In this document: positions 15,801-25,800 of the stretch, piece after piece
Layout: each line of letters begins with the position of its first letter
Position numbering within the stretch: position 1 is the stretch's first letter
From: a candidate division WOR-3 bacterium
GTDB lineage: Bacteria; Hydrothermota; Hydrothermia; Hydrothermales; JAJRUZ01
NCBI GenBank assembly: GCA_039804025.1
Contig: JBDRZP010000017.1
Coordinates: 1 to 54,558 of the forward strand
DNA length: 54,558 nucleotides
Direction of reading: 5' to 3'
The notes under the pieces: model-generated
What the model saw: only the letters and a program-made list of their open reading frames with translations
Told to the model about the DNA's origin: nothing
Database searches by the model: none
Position numbers and translations under genes: made by a program

Positions 15801-18276
15801 ACTCACAGTTTTAACCTACAGCAATCAGGAAGATGCAAATGTATATAAACCTCCTCCTGATGCAGTTATAGAAAAAACCCAGGAGGGTGAATCAGAAGAG
15901 AAAACACTTGTTTTAAGATTTGAAAATTTCGATCAGGGTGATTATGGAACAGCATCAAAAAAGTTGTTTTCACCACAGGATTACTGGCAGTATAAAAAAA
16001 TAAGTTTTTATTTAAAATCTTATCCAGATACATTAAGAGATAAACCCCATTTCTTTATAAAATTTGTAACAGTTGACACAAACAATTACTATGAATATAA
16101 AGTAGAAAATGTTCCTTCTGTTTGGGAAAAATATGAAATTGATATTGAAAAATTTACAAATCTTAAACTCAAAAGAGGAAAAGAAAACATAAATAAATTA
16201 TTCACAGACCCTGCTTTTCCTGGATATTATGTAAAGGGTGAGCCAAACTTTAAAAGAATAGACAGGTTCATTATAGGTGTTAAAAATGAAAGTGATAAAG
16301 TAATTTCAGGTGAAATATGGTTTAATGAACTCTTACTTAGATCCCCTGATAGAAAGGGAGCCTATTCTCTTGAAAATACAGTAGCAATGGATATGGGAGA
16401 AATTGGTAATATGAATTTAAACTATGCAAGGAGCTCTCCAGGTTTTTCCGGTATGAATTTACAGAGAGAAACTTTTTCAAATGAAGATATTGGTGGAAGT
16501 ATAAAATTAAACCTTGACAAATTATTCAATATTAATTTTTTAAATTTACCATTTAATTATTCTTTAAAAAATTCAAAGAGATTACCTATTTTCAAAACTG
16601 GAAGCGATGTGAGGCTAAATGAAAATCTCGCAGAAAGAGAAAAAAATACCTCTTTCAGTAATGGGTTTAATTTTTCTCTTTCAAGAAAAATTACATCTCA
16701 GGAAACAAGTAAGAATATTTTGGAAAGAATCATGAAATATACATTCAATCCTTTGAATTACAATTTATCTTATCAGTATAACAATAATTTGTCCCCTACT
16801 AATATAAATTATAACAGAAACTTTCAACAATCCCTTAGCTATAAACTTAATTTACCTTTCACTGGTTTAAGTTTTCTTAATCAAAAAATAAAACCTTTTC
16901 CACAGAATATTAATATAGCTGTAACTCACTCTAAAGTTAAAAATAAGGGATTATCTTTTGATCCCAGGGATTCTTTATGGGTTCAAACAAATATTTATAA
17001 AAGGGAAGGAGGGAACTTGGATTATAGTTTTTCAGGAATATCGCCTCTAAACTCAATAAATATCGATTTTGGAGGAAAAATTGACTATGATATAGGTTTA
17101 AAAAAATTAACAAATAAATTTTATGGTAAAGACATAAAAAGGTCTTCTTTTTATTACTTTAAATACAATCCCACACTTCCTTTAAATTTAAAAAAATTTA
17201 TAGGAAATTTAAGTTTCTCTTACAATCCAACCTTTAATGACGAACATGACCCTATAAATCAAAAGGATAGTATAAATCCTTTAAGAACTGTAAACAATAC
17301 ATCAAATTATACAATTCAGGGAAATGTTAATACTTTTGAAATTATATACTTCATTGTAAGTTTAGGTAATAAAGAAGCATTAAAAGATATAAATAAATTG
17401 AGAAGTATTTTCCAACCAGTTAATGTGAATTATTCAAGAAACTTAAATTCAAGATATTATGAATTAAGAAGAAGTCCGAGTTTTCTGTATGAAATAGGGA
17501 AAACAATGAATCCTCGCGTTGATTATGTTGAAAATATAAATAATAACATAAATGATTCAAGAAATTTAAATTTAAATACAGGAACAAGAATTCAGGATAT
17601 AAGTGTAAATCTTTCTTATGGATTAAGAAATAATTTGAGCTACCTTCCCTACCAGAGGACAAAAACAATTACAAAAGGGCAAAATTTCCCTAATATAACA
17701 GTTCAAATTGATATGATAAACAAGAAAATAAAATTTTTAGACCCTTTGCTTTCAAGTTTATCTTTTAAAACATCATACAATCTTGATGTATCAAAGGATG
17801 AAGGAACTAATGTTACAAATGAAAGAAGGTCTAAGAATTTCACACCTTTATTTTCAATTCAAGGAAGAACAAGGAATGGTATAGGACTTACTTTGAATTA
17901 TAATAAAAACGAAATAATAAATTTATCAAATTCAGCTGGTTTTATAACAGAATCTAAAACTTTTTCAAAGGGAATTAATATCAATCTTGATTTTTCAATT
18001 TCAAGGTCAATTTCTCAAAAATTATTCGGATTTTTAAAAGTAAAATCAGAAGTAAACGCAAATATTTCCTTTACAAACCAGAATAACAGAACTCAAATTA
18101 GGGGAATTGAACAGCAAAACAACACAAGCACAAATCTTAATGGAGCTTTAAATTTCAGGTTTACTGAGGATATAACAGGAAGCTTTGGTATTCTTTATAA
18201 TTCAAATAAAGATAACATTCAGGGAATAACAAACAAAAGGTATGAAATAAATTTTGGAGTTAGAATTAACTTTTAA
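12871..18276 (+). CDS. sprA: SprA-like giant outer-membrane protein (T9SS translocon)
   Basis: 1801 residues with a signal peptide-like start. SprA/Sov forms the 36-strand barrel through which T9SS cargo crosses the outer membrane. Family-like features are GLQRDEFSSQSRRTPQG near residue 120, the plug-like segment LDDMESATLEIFADLNHFNW near 670, a calcium-type DGDG/DPDRDD region near 880, and long runs of alternating beta-strands with Asn- and aromatic-rich ends to the C-terminus. It is shorter than Flavobacterium SprA (about 2400). Secreted proteins with type A sorting domains occur elsewhere in the window, consistent with T9SS. It overlaps lspA by 4 bases and ends 2 bases from the convergent recG stop. 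Confidence 0.8.
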   Translation: MIILLFILTQSTYLDSLLLKNLNRNFETDSLKNFDNFELIFSYRKEHLVRIEKKEIEKDLDKKIEEITRQELNKKIEEKVALRGTGLIPDITIPIPVELPFGLTDETKVKIGGFQNLSMGLQRDEFSSQSRRTPQGASSPGIKLEQQLKVNAEGIIGGKIHLLLDHDSQRETQDLQTIKIRYEGDEDEVIKYLEGGNQIGERGATGGLFGLAGKFQFGSFDFEATASREMGNKKEIVLTKGGVVEDTVKIEDKDYEKNKFFLIPISPGDQIIIDSIFVFYNDNIESNDTLIRNPFKGKTFLYENPDSFSNKIYTFQILKRDSAYSNIFFSNIIEIKIPTSTDFILAVAYKTKNSGWIGKLNKSNPLDTSNKFLLLREYGLNNYKDPTWKFMLKNIYYVGQIDSASLKIVRYDSPYNIEQENGKTFLHILGLDKNSDGVLDRYINYGGITNFIPYVNGYLFIPKPEPFAYDSLSVKDTIIYRTFSETEISQRDHIYKIITVTRRRPTTINLGMTGIVKNSEEVYFGSERWESGKDYIIDYDSGIMQILNKDYLNDLSRELKIKFNERALFQTKKRTFMNLKGNYNISENSNLTFGVDYRGESTAEQKIRFGEEPKRVFLFNSNLNLERELPFNFFSFLPWLKELREPKLKVLSRFNQSFPDPNTRNYAYLDDMESATLEIFADLNHFNWIYGSLPSYLKDSTNGYIRTFEDYFENNLIWFETNKFLYKDIYPYIPGQQGNRTLSVLEVILKPGSKGEAGFASLNQLISKDGVDISSYDYLEVIVKGKSGIMGIDIGSEIKEDACFRDIRGNLVGVGIENSEDGANGGWKDSKLQADREDVGLDMVPDGASGDAGNDNYEYGNINKINGTEGNGKLDTEDIDGDGFNPDRDDCFTYIIDLTRDYYQIYNGFKFYKIPLDKFAKKYGNPEIIRIKKIRIFFTGFSKTDTIYIAKIGITGNKYISQGVFNNGKPVSDPDKKLTVLTYSNQEDANVYKPPPDAVIEKTQEGESEEKTLVLRFENFDQGDYGTASKKLFSPQDYWQYKKISFYLKSYPDTLRDKPHFFIKFVTVDTNNYYEYKVENVPSVWEKYEIDIEKFTNLKLKRGKENINKLFTDPAFPGYYVKGEPNFKRIDRFIIGVKNESDKVISGEIWFNELLLRSPDRKGAYSLENTVAMDMGEIGNMNLNYARSSPGFSGMNLQRETFSNEDIGGSIKLNLDKLFNINFLNLPFNYSLKNSKRLPIFKTGSDVRLNENLAEREKNTSFSNGFNFSLSRKITSQETSKNILERIMKYTFNPLNYNLSYQYNNNLSPTNINYNRNFQQSLSYKLNLPFTGLSFLNQKIKPFPQNINIAVTHSKVKNKGLSFDPRDSLWVQTNIYKREGGNLDYSFSGISPLNSINIDFGGKIDYDIGLKKLTNKFYGKDIKRSSFYYFKYNPTLPLNLKKFIGNLSFSYNPTFNDEHDPINQKDSINPLRTVNNTSNYTIQGNVNTFEIIYFIVSLGNKEALKDINKLRSIFQPVNVNYSRNLNSRYYELRRSPSFLYEIGKTMNPRVDYVENINNNINDSRNLNLNTGTRIQDISVNLSYGLRNNLSYLPYQRTKTITKGQNFPNITVQIDMINKKIKFLDPLLSSLSFKTSYNLDVSKDEGTNVTNERRSKNFTPLFSIQGRTRNGIGLTLNYNKNEIINLSNSAGFITESKTFSKGININLDFSISRSISQKLFGFLKVKSEVNANISFTNQNNRTQIRGIEQQNNTSTNLNGALNFRFTEDITGSFGILYNSNKDNIQGITNKRYEINFGVRINF

Positions 18277-18278
18277 AT

Positions 18279-20354
18279 TTAAGCTATTTCAGTAAGCCAC
18301 AATCTTTCATCAAGAGATAAATTTTCTTTTAAAATAACATTTTCTCCTTTTTCTAAAAAAGGATCAACAGTTAATAAATTTTTCACAGTTTCTCTTACTC
18401 TTATTAAAAGCTCCTTATCCTCAACCAAATCACCAAATTTAAAGGAAAAGAAACCAGATTGAGCATATCCAAGTATATTTCCAGGACCCCTTAATTTTAG
18501 GTCAAGTTCTGAAAGTTTAAATCCATCCTGAACATTTCTAAAAGCTGAAATTCTCTTTAAGGTCTCAGGTGGCATATCTTTAGAACAGAAAATAAAACAA
18601 TAACCCTTTTCTAATTTTCTTGCAACTCTTCCTCTTAACTGATGCAGGGTAGAAAGTCCAAGCCTTTCAGCTCCTTCAATTACCATATATTTAACATCTG
18701 GAACATCTATTCCAACTTCAAGAACTGTGGTAGAAACAAGCACTTTTATATCTCCTCTTTTAAATTTTAACATTATCTCATCCTTTTCTTCCTTTCTCAT
18801 TCTTCCATGAATATAACTTATTGAAATATCTTTAGCCCATTTATTTTTTAATTCCTCATATAACTCAATACAGGATTTTGTATTAAGTTTCTCTGATTCT
18901 TCTATTAAGGGAGCAATAATATATGCTTTTGCCTTTTCATTATTTAATGCTTCAAAAAATCTCCTGTAAAATTCATCTCTATTTTCTATGTAAATAACCC
19001 TTGTTTCAACAGTTCCTCTTCCTGGTGGCATCTCTTTTAAAGTTAAAACATCAAGGTCACCGTAATAAGTTAGAGCAAGAGTACGGGGTATTGGAGTTGC
19101 TGTCATAACAAGAAAATGAGGGCTTTCTCCCTTTGAAAGTAACCTTGCTCTCTGAGAAACTCCAAACTTATGTTGCTCATCAATTATAACAAGTCCAAGA
19201 TTTTTAAATTCAAGTTTTTCTTCAAGGAGGGCATGGGTGCCGATTAAAATCTGTGTTATACCATTTCTAACCCTTTCATATATTTCCTTTTTCTCTTTTA
19301 AGGTTCTACTTCCTGTTAGAATATCACAAGAAACATTCAATTCTTTTAAAAAATTTAAAATAGTTTCGTAATGTTGAAAAGCAAGAATTTCTGTTGGAGC
19401 CATAAAAGCAACCTGGTATCCATTTTCTATTGCTCTCAGGGCAGAATAAATAGCAATAACTGTTTTACCTGAACCCACATCCCCCTGAAGAAGTTTACGC
19501 ATTGAGTAAGGTTTTGATAAATCAATCTCAATTTCCTTTATTGCCTTTTTCTGGGATTCCGTTAATTCAAAAGGTAAATTATCAAGAAATTTTTTTGTTA
19601 AAGTAGAAGGTAAAATAAAAGGCGGTGCCTTTGTTTTTCTTCTCTTATATATAAAAAGTTTTAAAAAGAAGTAAAAAAACTCTTCAAATTTTAAAGTATA
19701 AATGCTTTTTTCAATTAATTCATAAGATGAAGGAAAATGAAGATTTTTAATTGATTCTCTTTTACTTAAAAGCCCAAATCTTTTTCGTATATCTTCTGGA
19801 ATTGTCTCAGGAATTAAATTTAAAAATTGTTTAAGAGCCTCATGAATTATTTTTCTTAAAGTTTGCGGTTTGATTTCTTTACCAATGCTACTATAAATGG
19901 GAACTATTTTACCTGCATGAATCAAATCATGATTTTCTCTATCAAGTATTTCAAATTCAGGATGAAAAATTTGATAAATGGAACCAAATCTTTTCACTTT
20001 ACCAGAAACAATAATCTCCTTATCAAGAGGGAAATAATCCTTCATATAGGGTGCATTTACAAAAACAAGTTCCATAAATCCTGTTTCGTCTCTTATTATA
20101 ACTATAAATAACTTTTTATCCTTTGTCTTTCTTTCACCCCTTGTAAAGATTTTTCCCATAACTACAACTTCTTCATCTTCTTTTAGATCTTTTATTTTTT
20201 TGATTACCCTTCTATCAATATATTTTCTTGGTTTAAAATATAAGAGATCTTTTACAGTTTTTATGCCTGCTTTTAAAAAAACTTTCTTTCTTTTTGTTCC
20301 TACACCTTTAATTTTATCTACTGGAATTTCAAGATTTTTAATTCCACTTTTCAC
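18279..20354 (-). CDS. recG: ATP-dependent DNA helicase RecG
   Basis: 691 residues. Remodels stalled replication forks and Holliday junctions. The wedge/OB domain occupies the N-terminal third (KGVGTKRKKVFLKAGIKTVKDLL near residue 15). Helicase motifs are LLQGDVGSGKTVIA (I), IIDEQHKFGV (II), VMTATPIPRTLAL (III) and LGLSTLHQLRGRVAR (VI). The start overlaps the leuS stop by 4 bases, so it is the last gene of the long RNA polymerase operon. Confidence 0.96.
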   Translation of the reverse strand: MKSGIKNLEIPVDKIKGVGTKRKKVFLKAGIKTVKDLLYFKPRKYIDRRVIKKIKDLKEDEEVVVMGKIFTRGERKTKDKKLFIVIIRDETGFMELVFVNAPYMKDYFPLDKEIIVSGKVKRFGSIYQIFHPEFEILDRENHDLIHAGKIVPIYSSIGKEIKPQTLRKIIHEALKQFLNLIPETIPEDIRKRFGLLSKRESIKNLHFPSSYELIEKSIYTLKFEEFFYFFLKLFIYKRRKTKAPPFILPSTLTKKFLDNLPFELTESQKKAIKEIEIDLSKPYSMRKLLQGDVGSGKTVIAIYSALRAIENGYQVAFMAPTEILAFQHYETILNFLKELNVSCDILTGSRTLKEKKEIYERVRNGITQILIGTHALLEEKLEFKNLGLVIIDEQHKFGVSQRARLLSKGESPHFLVMTATPIPRTLALTYYGDLDVLTLKEMPPGRGTVETRVIYIENRDEFYRRFFEALNNEKAKAYIIAPLIEESEKLNTKSCIELYEELKNKWAKDISISYIHGRMRKEEKDEIMLKFKRGDIKVLVSTTVLEVGIDVPDVKYMVIEGAERLGLSTLHQLRGRVARKLEKGYCFIFCSKDMPPETLKRISAFRNVQDGFKLSELDLKLRGPGNILGYAQSGFFSFKFGDLVEDKELLIRVRETVKNLLTVDPFLEKGENVILKENLSLDERLWLTEIA

Positions 20355-22822
20355 TCAATAACAAAACTTATAATTTTACCCTTTACATAATGAACTTTCT
20401 TTATTTTTTTGTTATCAATATACTTTTTAACATTTGGAGAATTCTTGGCAATTTCAATAACCTCCTTTTCATCTAAATGGAGTTCTATTTCAATCTGACC
20501 CCTTACCTTTCCGTTAATTTGAACTGGTATAACAATTTTTTCTTCTTTTAAAAACTCAGTATATATTTTAGGCCAACTTTTTTTCATAAGAGTACCTTTT
20601 TCTCTATAAGACCATAATTCTTCGCAAAGATGGGGTGCAAAGGGATAAAGAAGCTTGATGAGTACGTATAAAGAATGAGCAAAAGAAGGAGAATTTTTAT
20701 TTTCAAAATTATATAAAAAATTAACAAAATCCATTAAAGATGCAAGAGCTGTATTGAATTTAAAGTTTTCAATATCTTCAGTCACTTTCTTTATAACACT
20801 GTAGCATTTATAAAGTAATTTTTTTTCTTTAATATCATAATTTGAAGGCGGATTCTCTTCTGCTTTTATAAATACCTCTTTATTTTCATCTATAATCCTT
20901 TTCACTCTTAAAAGGAATCTTTCTGCTCCTTTAACTCCTTCTTCAGTCCATTCAAAATCTTGCTCTGGAGGACCGGCAAAAAGAGTATAGACTCTTGCGA
21001 CATCTGCACCTTTATTTTTAACAAAATCCCTTATTAATACTGCATTACCCGCTCTTTTACTCATCATTTCAAGGTGACCATCCTTTGTTCTCTTTAAAAC
21101 CATTCCTTGTGTAAATAGTCTTACAAATGGTTCCGGTGTATTAACAAGACCTTCATCATAAAGAACCTTATGAATAAATCTTGAATAAATAAGGTGTCCT
21201 GTAGCATGCTCTACTCCACCTACATAAAAATCAACAGGCATCCATTTTTTTACAAGTTCCTTATCAAAAATTTTTTCATCGTTAGAGGGGTCAATATATC
21301 TTAAAAAATACCAGGAGGAATCCACAAAGGTATCCATTGTATCAGGGTCTCTTTTTGCCTTTCCCTTACACTGCGGACAAATTGTATTTATGAATTCTTC
21401 TGAAGATTCAAGTGGACTTACTCCTTTTGGAATATAATCCACAACTTCAGGAAGCAAAACCGGCAAATCCTTTTCAGGAACAGGAATAATGCCGCATTTC
21501 TCACAATGTATAATGGGTATCGGAGCACCCCAGTATCTCTGTCTGGAAATTAGCCAATCTCTTATTTTAAAGGAAACTTCATATCCTCCCAGATTTCTCT
21601 CTTTTAAATATTCATTTAATCTTTTGATACCTTCTTCTGAAGTTAAAGAAGAGAACTCACCCGAATTAACCATAATACCGTATTCTTCCATTGCTGAATC
21701 CATATCATCTACATTGCGAGGATAACCATCTTTCTGCACAACAATTTTAATTTTAAGTCCGTAAGTTTTTGCAAACTCAAAATCCCTCTGGTCATGAGCT
21801 GGAACACCCATAACAATTCCTGTTCCGTAATGGGTCAGAACATAATCTGCTGTATAAATTGGAAGTTCTTCCTTTGTTAAGGGATGAATAGCATAAAGTC
21901 CTGTAAATATACCCTCTTTTGTTTTTTGTTCCTTTGTTCTTTCTATATCTGACTTTAAAATTGATTTTTCTCTATACTTTATAAGTTCATCTTTATTAGG
22001 TGAAATTTCTATAATCTGTTCCATTAATTCATGTTCAGGAGCAATTGCAAGAAAAGTGACACCAAATATTGTGTCAATTCTTGTTGTAAAAACAGGTAAA
22101 TCAATATTTTTATCCTTTAATTTAAAGATAATTTTTGTTCCTTCACTTTTTCCGATCCAGTTCCTTTGCATTTCAATAACCTGTTTTGGCCATTTTCCTT
22201 CAAGATATTTAAGATCTTCAAGAAGTCTATCTGCGTATTCTGTTATTTTAAAAAACCATTGTAAAAGATTTCTTTTAGTAACAAAAGTTCCACATCTTTC
22301 ACATTTTTTATCAACAACCTGCTCATTAGCTAAAACCGTCTGACATGATGGGCAAAAATTAACATAAGCTTTTTTTCTATAGGCTAACCCCTTTTTATAA
22401 AGTAAAAGAAAAAGCCATTGAGTCCATTTATAATAATCTGGTTTACAGGTAAAAATTTCCCTTGACCAGTCATAGGATATTCCCATTTTCTTAATGTCCT
22501 CTCTTGAATCTTCAATATTTTTAAAAGTCCATTCCCTTGGATGTATACCCCTTTTAATTGCAGCATTTTCAGCAGGTAACCCAAAAGCATCCCATCCAAA
22601 GGGATGAAGAACATCTTTCCCCTTCATTCTGAAATATCTTGCAAGAACATCTGTTATTGTATAATTTCTTGCATGACCCATATGGAGATCCCCGGAAGGA
22701 TAAGGGAACATACCAAGAACATAAATTTTATCCTTTGGAGTCTTTGGAGCTGAAAATAAATTATTTTCTTCCCAGAACTTTTGCCATTTTTTTTCTATTT
22801 CATAAAAATTGAATTTCTCCAT
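20351..22822 (-). CDS. leuS: Leucyl-tRNA synthetase
   Basis: 823 residues. Charges tRNA-Leu. The HIGH motif is HMGH in PYPSGDLHMGHARNY near residue 44, and KMSKS is MMSKRAGN near 588. The zinc-binding insert is CPSCQTVLANEQ...CERCG near 155, and the editing domain and C-terminal anticodon domain are complete. It begins 2 bases after the rpoC stop and is cotranscribed with it and with recG, an unusual coupling of polymerase and tRNA synthetase genes. Confidence 0.97.
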   Translation of the reverse strand: MEKFNFYEIEKKWQKFWEENNLFSAPKTPKDKIYVLGMFPYPSGDLHMGHARNYTITDVLARYFRMKGKDVLHPFGWDAFGLPAENAAIKRGIHPREWTFKNIEDSREDIKKMGISYDWSREIFTCKPDYYKWTQWLFLLLYKKGLAYRKKAYVNFCPSCQTVLANEQVVDKKCERCGTFVTKRNLLQWFFKITEYADRLLEDLKYLEGKWPKQVIEMQRNWIGKSEGTKIIFKLKDKNIDLPVFTTRIDTIFGVTFLAIAPEHELMEQIIEISPNKDELIKYREKSILKSDIERTKEQKTKEGIFTGLYAIHPLTKEELPIYTADYVLTHYGTGIVMGVPAHDQRDFEFAKTYGLKIKIVVQKDGYPRNVDDMDSAMEEYGIMVNSGEFSSLTSEEGIKRLNEYLKERNLGGYEVSFKIRDWLISRQRYWGAPIPIIHCEKCGIIPVPEKDLPVLLPEVVDYIPKGVSPLESSEEFINTICPQCKGKAKRDPDTMDTFVDSSWYFLRYIDPSNDEKIFDKELVKKWMPVDFYVGGVEHATGHLIYSRFIHKVLYDEGLVNTPEPFVRLFTQGMVLKRTKDGHLEMMSKRAGNAVLIRDFVKNKGADVARVYTLFAGPPEQDFEWTEEGVKGAERFLLRVKRIIDENKEVFIKAEENPPSNYDIKEKKLLYKCYSVIKKVTEDIENFKFNTALASLMDFVNFLYNFENKNSPSFAHSLYVLIKLLYPFAPHLCEELWSYREKGTLMKKSWPKIYTEFLKEEKIVIPVQINGKVRGQIEIELHLDEKEVIEIAKNSPNVKKYIDNKKIKKVHYVKGKIISFVIE

Positions 22823-22824
22823 AA

Positions 22825-25800
22825 TTATGCCGCAAGATACTGTTCTTCCTCTTCAATTTTAGGCAAAACTTTAATCTGCTGAAATTCTCTTAAACCTGTG
22901 CCACAAGGAACAAGTGAACCTACAATCACATTCTCTTTTAAACCTTTTAATTCATCTCTTTTTCCATAAAGAGCAGCTTGAGCAAGAACTCTTGTCGTTT
23001 CCTGGAAAGATGCAGCAGAAATGAAACTATCTGTGGAGAGAGCTGCTTTTGATATTCCAAGGAGAACAGGAGAATAGACAGCTGGCCTTCCCCCCCTTTC
23101 CCTTGTTCTTTTATTTTCTTCCTCTAATTGTTCTATATTAACAAATTGTCCTCTAACAAAATGTGTATCTCCGGGATCCTCTACTTTAACATTCCTCATC
23201 ATCTGTCTTACAATTATACCTATGTGTTTATCATGGATTCTAACACCTGAGAGTCTATAAATCTCCTGTATCTGGTCCAAAAGGAATTCCTGAACTTCAA
23301 TTCTACCTTTAATTCTCAGAATATCATGGGGGTCAATAGGTCCGAGAGTTAGTGGTTCACCTGCGTTAATTTTTTCTCCATCATCAACAAGAAGATACTT
23401 GCTATATGGAATTTTATATGACATCTCAAGTCCTGATTCAGAAATTATTTTAACTTCTCTATAACCTTTTTCTGGCTTTCCAACTCTCACAACACCACTA
23501 ATTTCAGCGAGAATTGCTTTATCTTTTGGAACTTTAGCTTCAAAAAGATCATTTACTCTGGGAAGTCCACCTGTAATATCTCTTGTTTTTCCTGCTTCTC
23601 TTGGTAATTTAGCTACTATATCCCCAGCTTTTACTTCTTGACCTTCTCTAACAGTTAACCTTGCTTCTTTTGGAAGAGCAATCTCTTCAAGCACCTTTTT
23701 ATCTCTTAATATTTCTATTCTGGGATGTAATTTTTTGGATCTATCTTCAATAACTGTTATTTCAACTTTACCTTCTTCAGCAGTTTCAGTGTATGTAACA
23801 CCTTCCTCAAGGTCTACAAATTTAACCATCCCAGATTTTGTGGCAAGAATAGGTATTGTATAGGGTTCCCATTCACACAAAATATCACCCTTTTCAACCT
23901 CAGATTTATCTTTTACTTTTAATTCAGCTCCTTGAGGAACAGCAAAGTATCTTTTAACTTCAGGATTATCTTTGTGGGTTATAACAATCATCCCCTTTTT
24001 AGAAACAGAAACTATTTTACCTTCGCTATTTTCTGAAATATTTAAGTTAATAAAGAGAGCTTTTCCTGGGAAAGGTGCTTCATGTGTTGATTTTTCAAGA
24101 ACTCTTGTTGCAGCTCCACCTATATGGAAGGTTCTCAGTGTAAGCTGAGTACCAGGTTCTCCTATACTCTGTGCAGCAAGAACACCCACAGGTTCACCTA
24201 TTTCTACAACTCTTCCTGTGCCAAGATGCTTACCGTAACATTTTACACAAATTCCACCCTTTGATTCACATGTCAAAACATGACGAACTTTTACTTTTTC
24301 TATTCCAAGATCCTCTATTTCTTTAGCTTTTTCCTCTGTAATCAATTCACCTACTTTTACAATAATTTCACCTGTGAATGGGTTTCTAACATTTTCTGCT
24401 GAAAAATGTCCTTCTATTCTTTCTGAGAGAGTTTCAATAATCGTTTCACCTTCCTTTAGAGCACTTACTTCTCTTCCCTGAATAGTGCCACAATCTTCTT
24501 CAACTATAACCACTGACTGAGCTACATCAACAAGTCTTCTTGTAAGATAACCTGCATCAGCAGTTTTAAGAGCCGTATCGGCAAGACCTTTTCTTGCACC
24601 GTGTGTAGAAATGAAATATTCAAGAACAGTCATTCCCTCTTTCAAATTTGATTTAATGGGTGTTTCTATAAATTCTCCTGTTAAACCAATTATCCTTTTA
24701 GGTCTTGCCATAAGACCCCTCATTGCTGCAAGCTGTTTTACCTGGTCCAATGATCCTCTTGCACCAGAATTCATCATCATATATATGGAATTAAACCCGT
24801 CTCTATCATTTTTCATAAGTTCAACCATTTTTTCAGTTAATATTTCAGTTACCTCTGTCCATAAATCAAGAATAGCATTGTATCTTTCTCCTGCTGATAT
24901 TCTACCCTTTAAAAAGTTATTTTCTATTTTTTCAAGCTGTCTTTCGGTTTCTTTAAGAATTTTCTTCTTATCAGGAGGAACAATCATTTCATCAATACCA
25001 AAAGTGATTCCTGCTTTTGTAGCCCAGTAAAATCCAAGGTCCTTCAGTTTATCCAGAACTTCCTCACAAATAAGGGAACCCTTTCCAATATAAATTTCTT
25101 TTATTAATTCCTGTAATTTCTTTTTTGTCATCTCCTCATTAATGTATTCAAAACCTTCTGGAAGAGCTCTGTTAAATATTATTCTGCCAACTGTTGTCTT
25201 TTTATTTTTTAAAGGAACTTCATCAACATCAATTTCTGCGTGAAGGTCCAATTTTCCAAGTTCATAAGCAAGAATTGCCTCATTAAAGGTGCCAAATCTC
25301 ATTCCTTCTCCTTTTGCTCCTTTTCTTATTTTAGTGATATAATGCAATCCTATTACTATGTCCTGAGTTGGAGACATTAAAGGAGAACCATGAGCAGGTG
25401 AAAGAATATTATGTCTTGGTAGCATAAGAAAATGTGATTCAAGTCTTGCTTCTGGTGATATAGGAACATGAACAGCCATCTGGTCACCATCAAAGTCAGC
25501 ATTAAATGGAACACACACAAGAGGATGCAATTGTATAGCCTTCCCTTCTATTAATTTAGGATAAAAAGCCTCTATTGAGACTCTATGGAGAGTGGGAGCC
25601 CTATTTAATAAAACTGGATGGTCTTTAACAATATCTTCCAGAATCTCCCATACTTCCACAGGTCTTTCTCTAACAAGTTTTCTAGCACTTCTTAATGACT
25701 CAGCAATTCCTTTCTTTTCCAATCTTCTCTCTACAAAAGGTCTGAAAAGTTCAAGAGCCATTTCTTTGGGAATTCCGACTTCATTCAATTTCAAATCAGG

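Noticed and set aside
18276-18279. Missing terminators between sprA and recG
   Set aside because: The two convergent stops are 2 bases apart, and no clear stem with U-run was visible on either strand; nothing to annotate.
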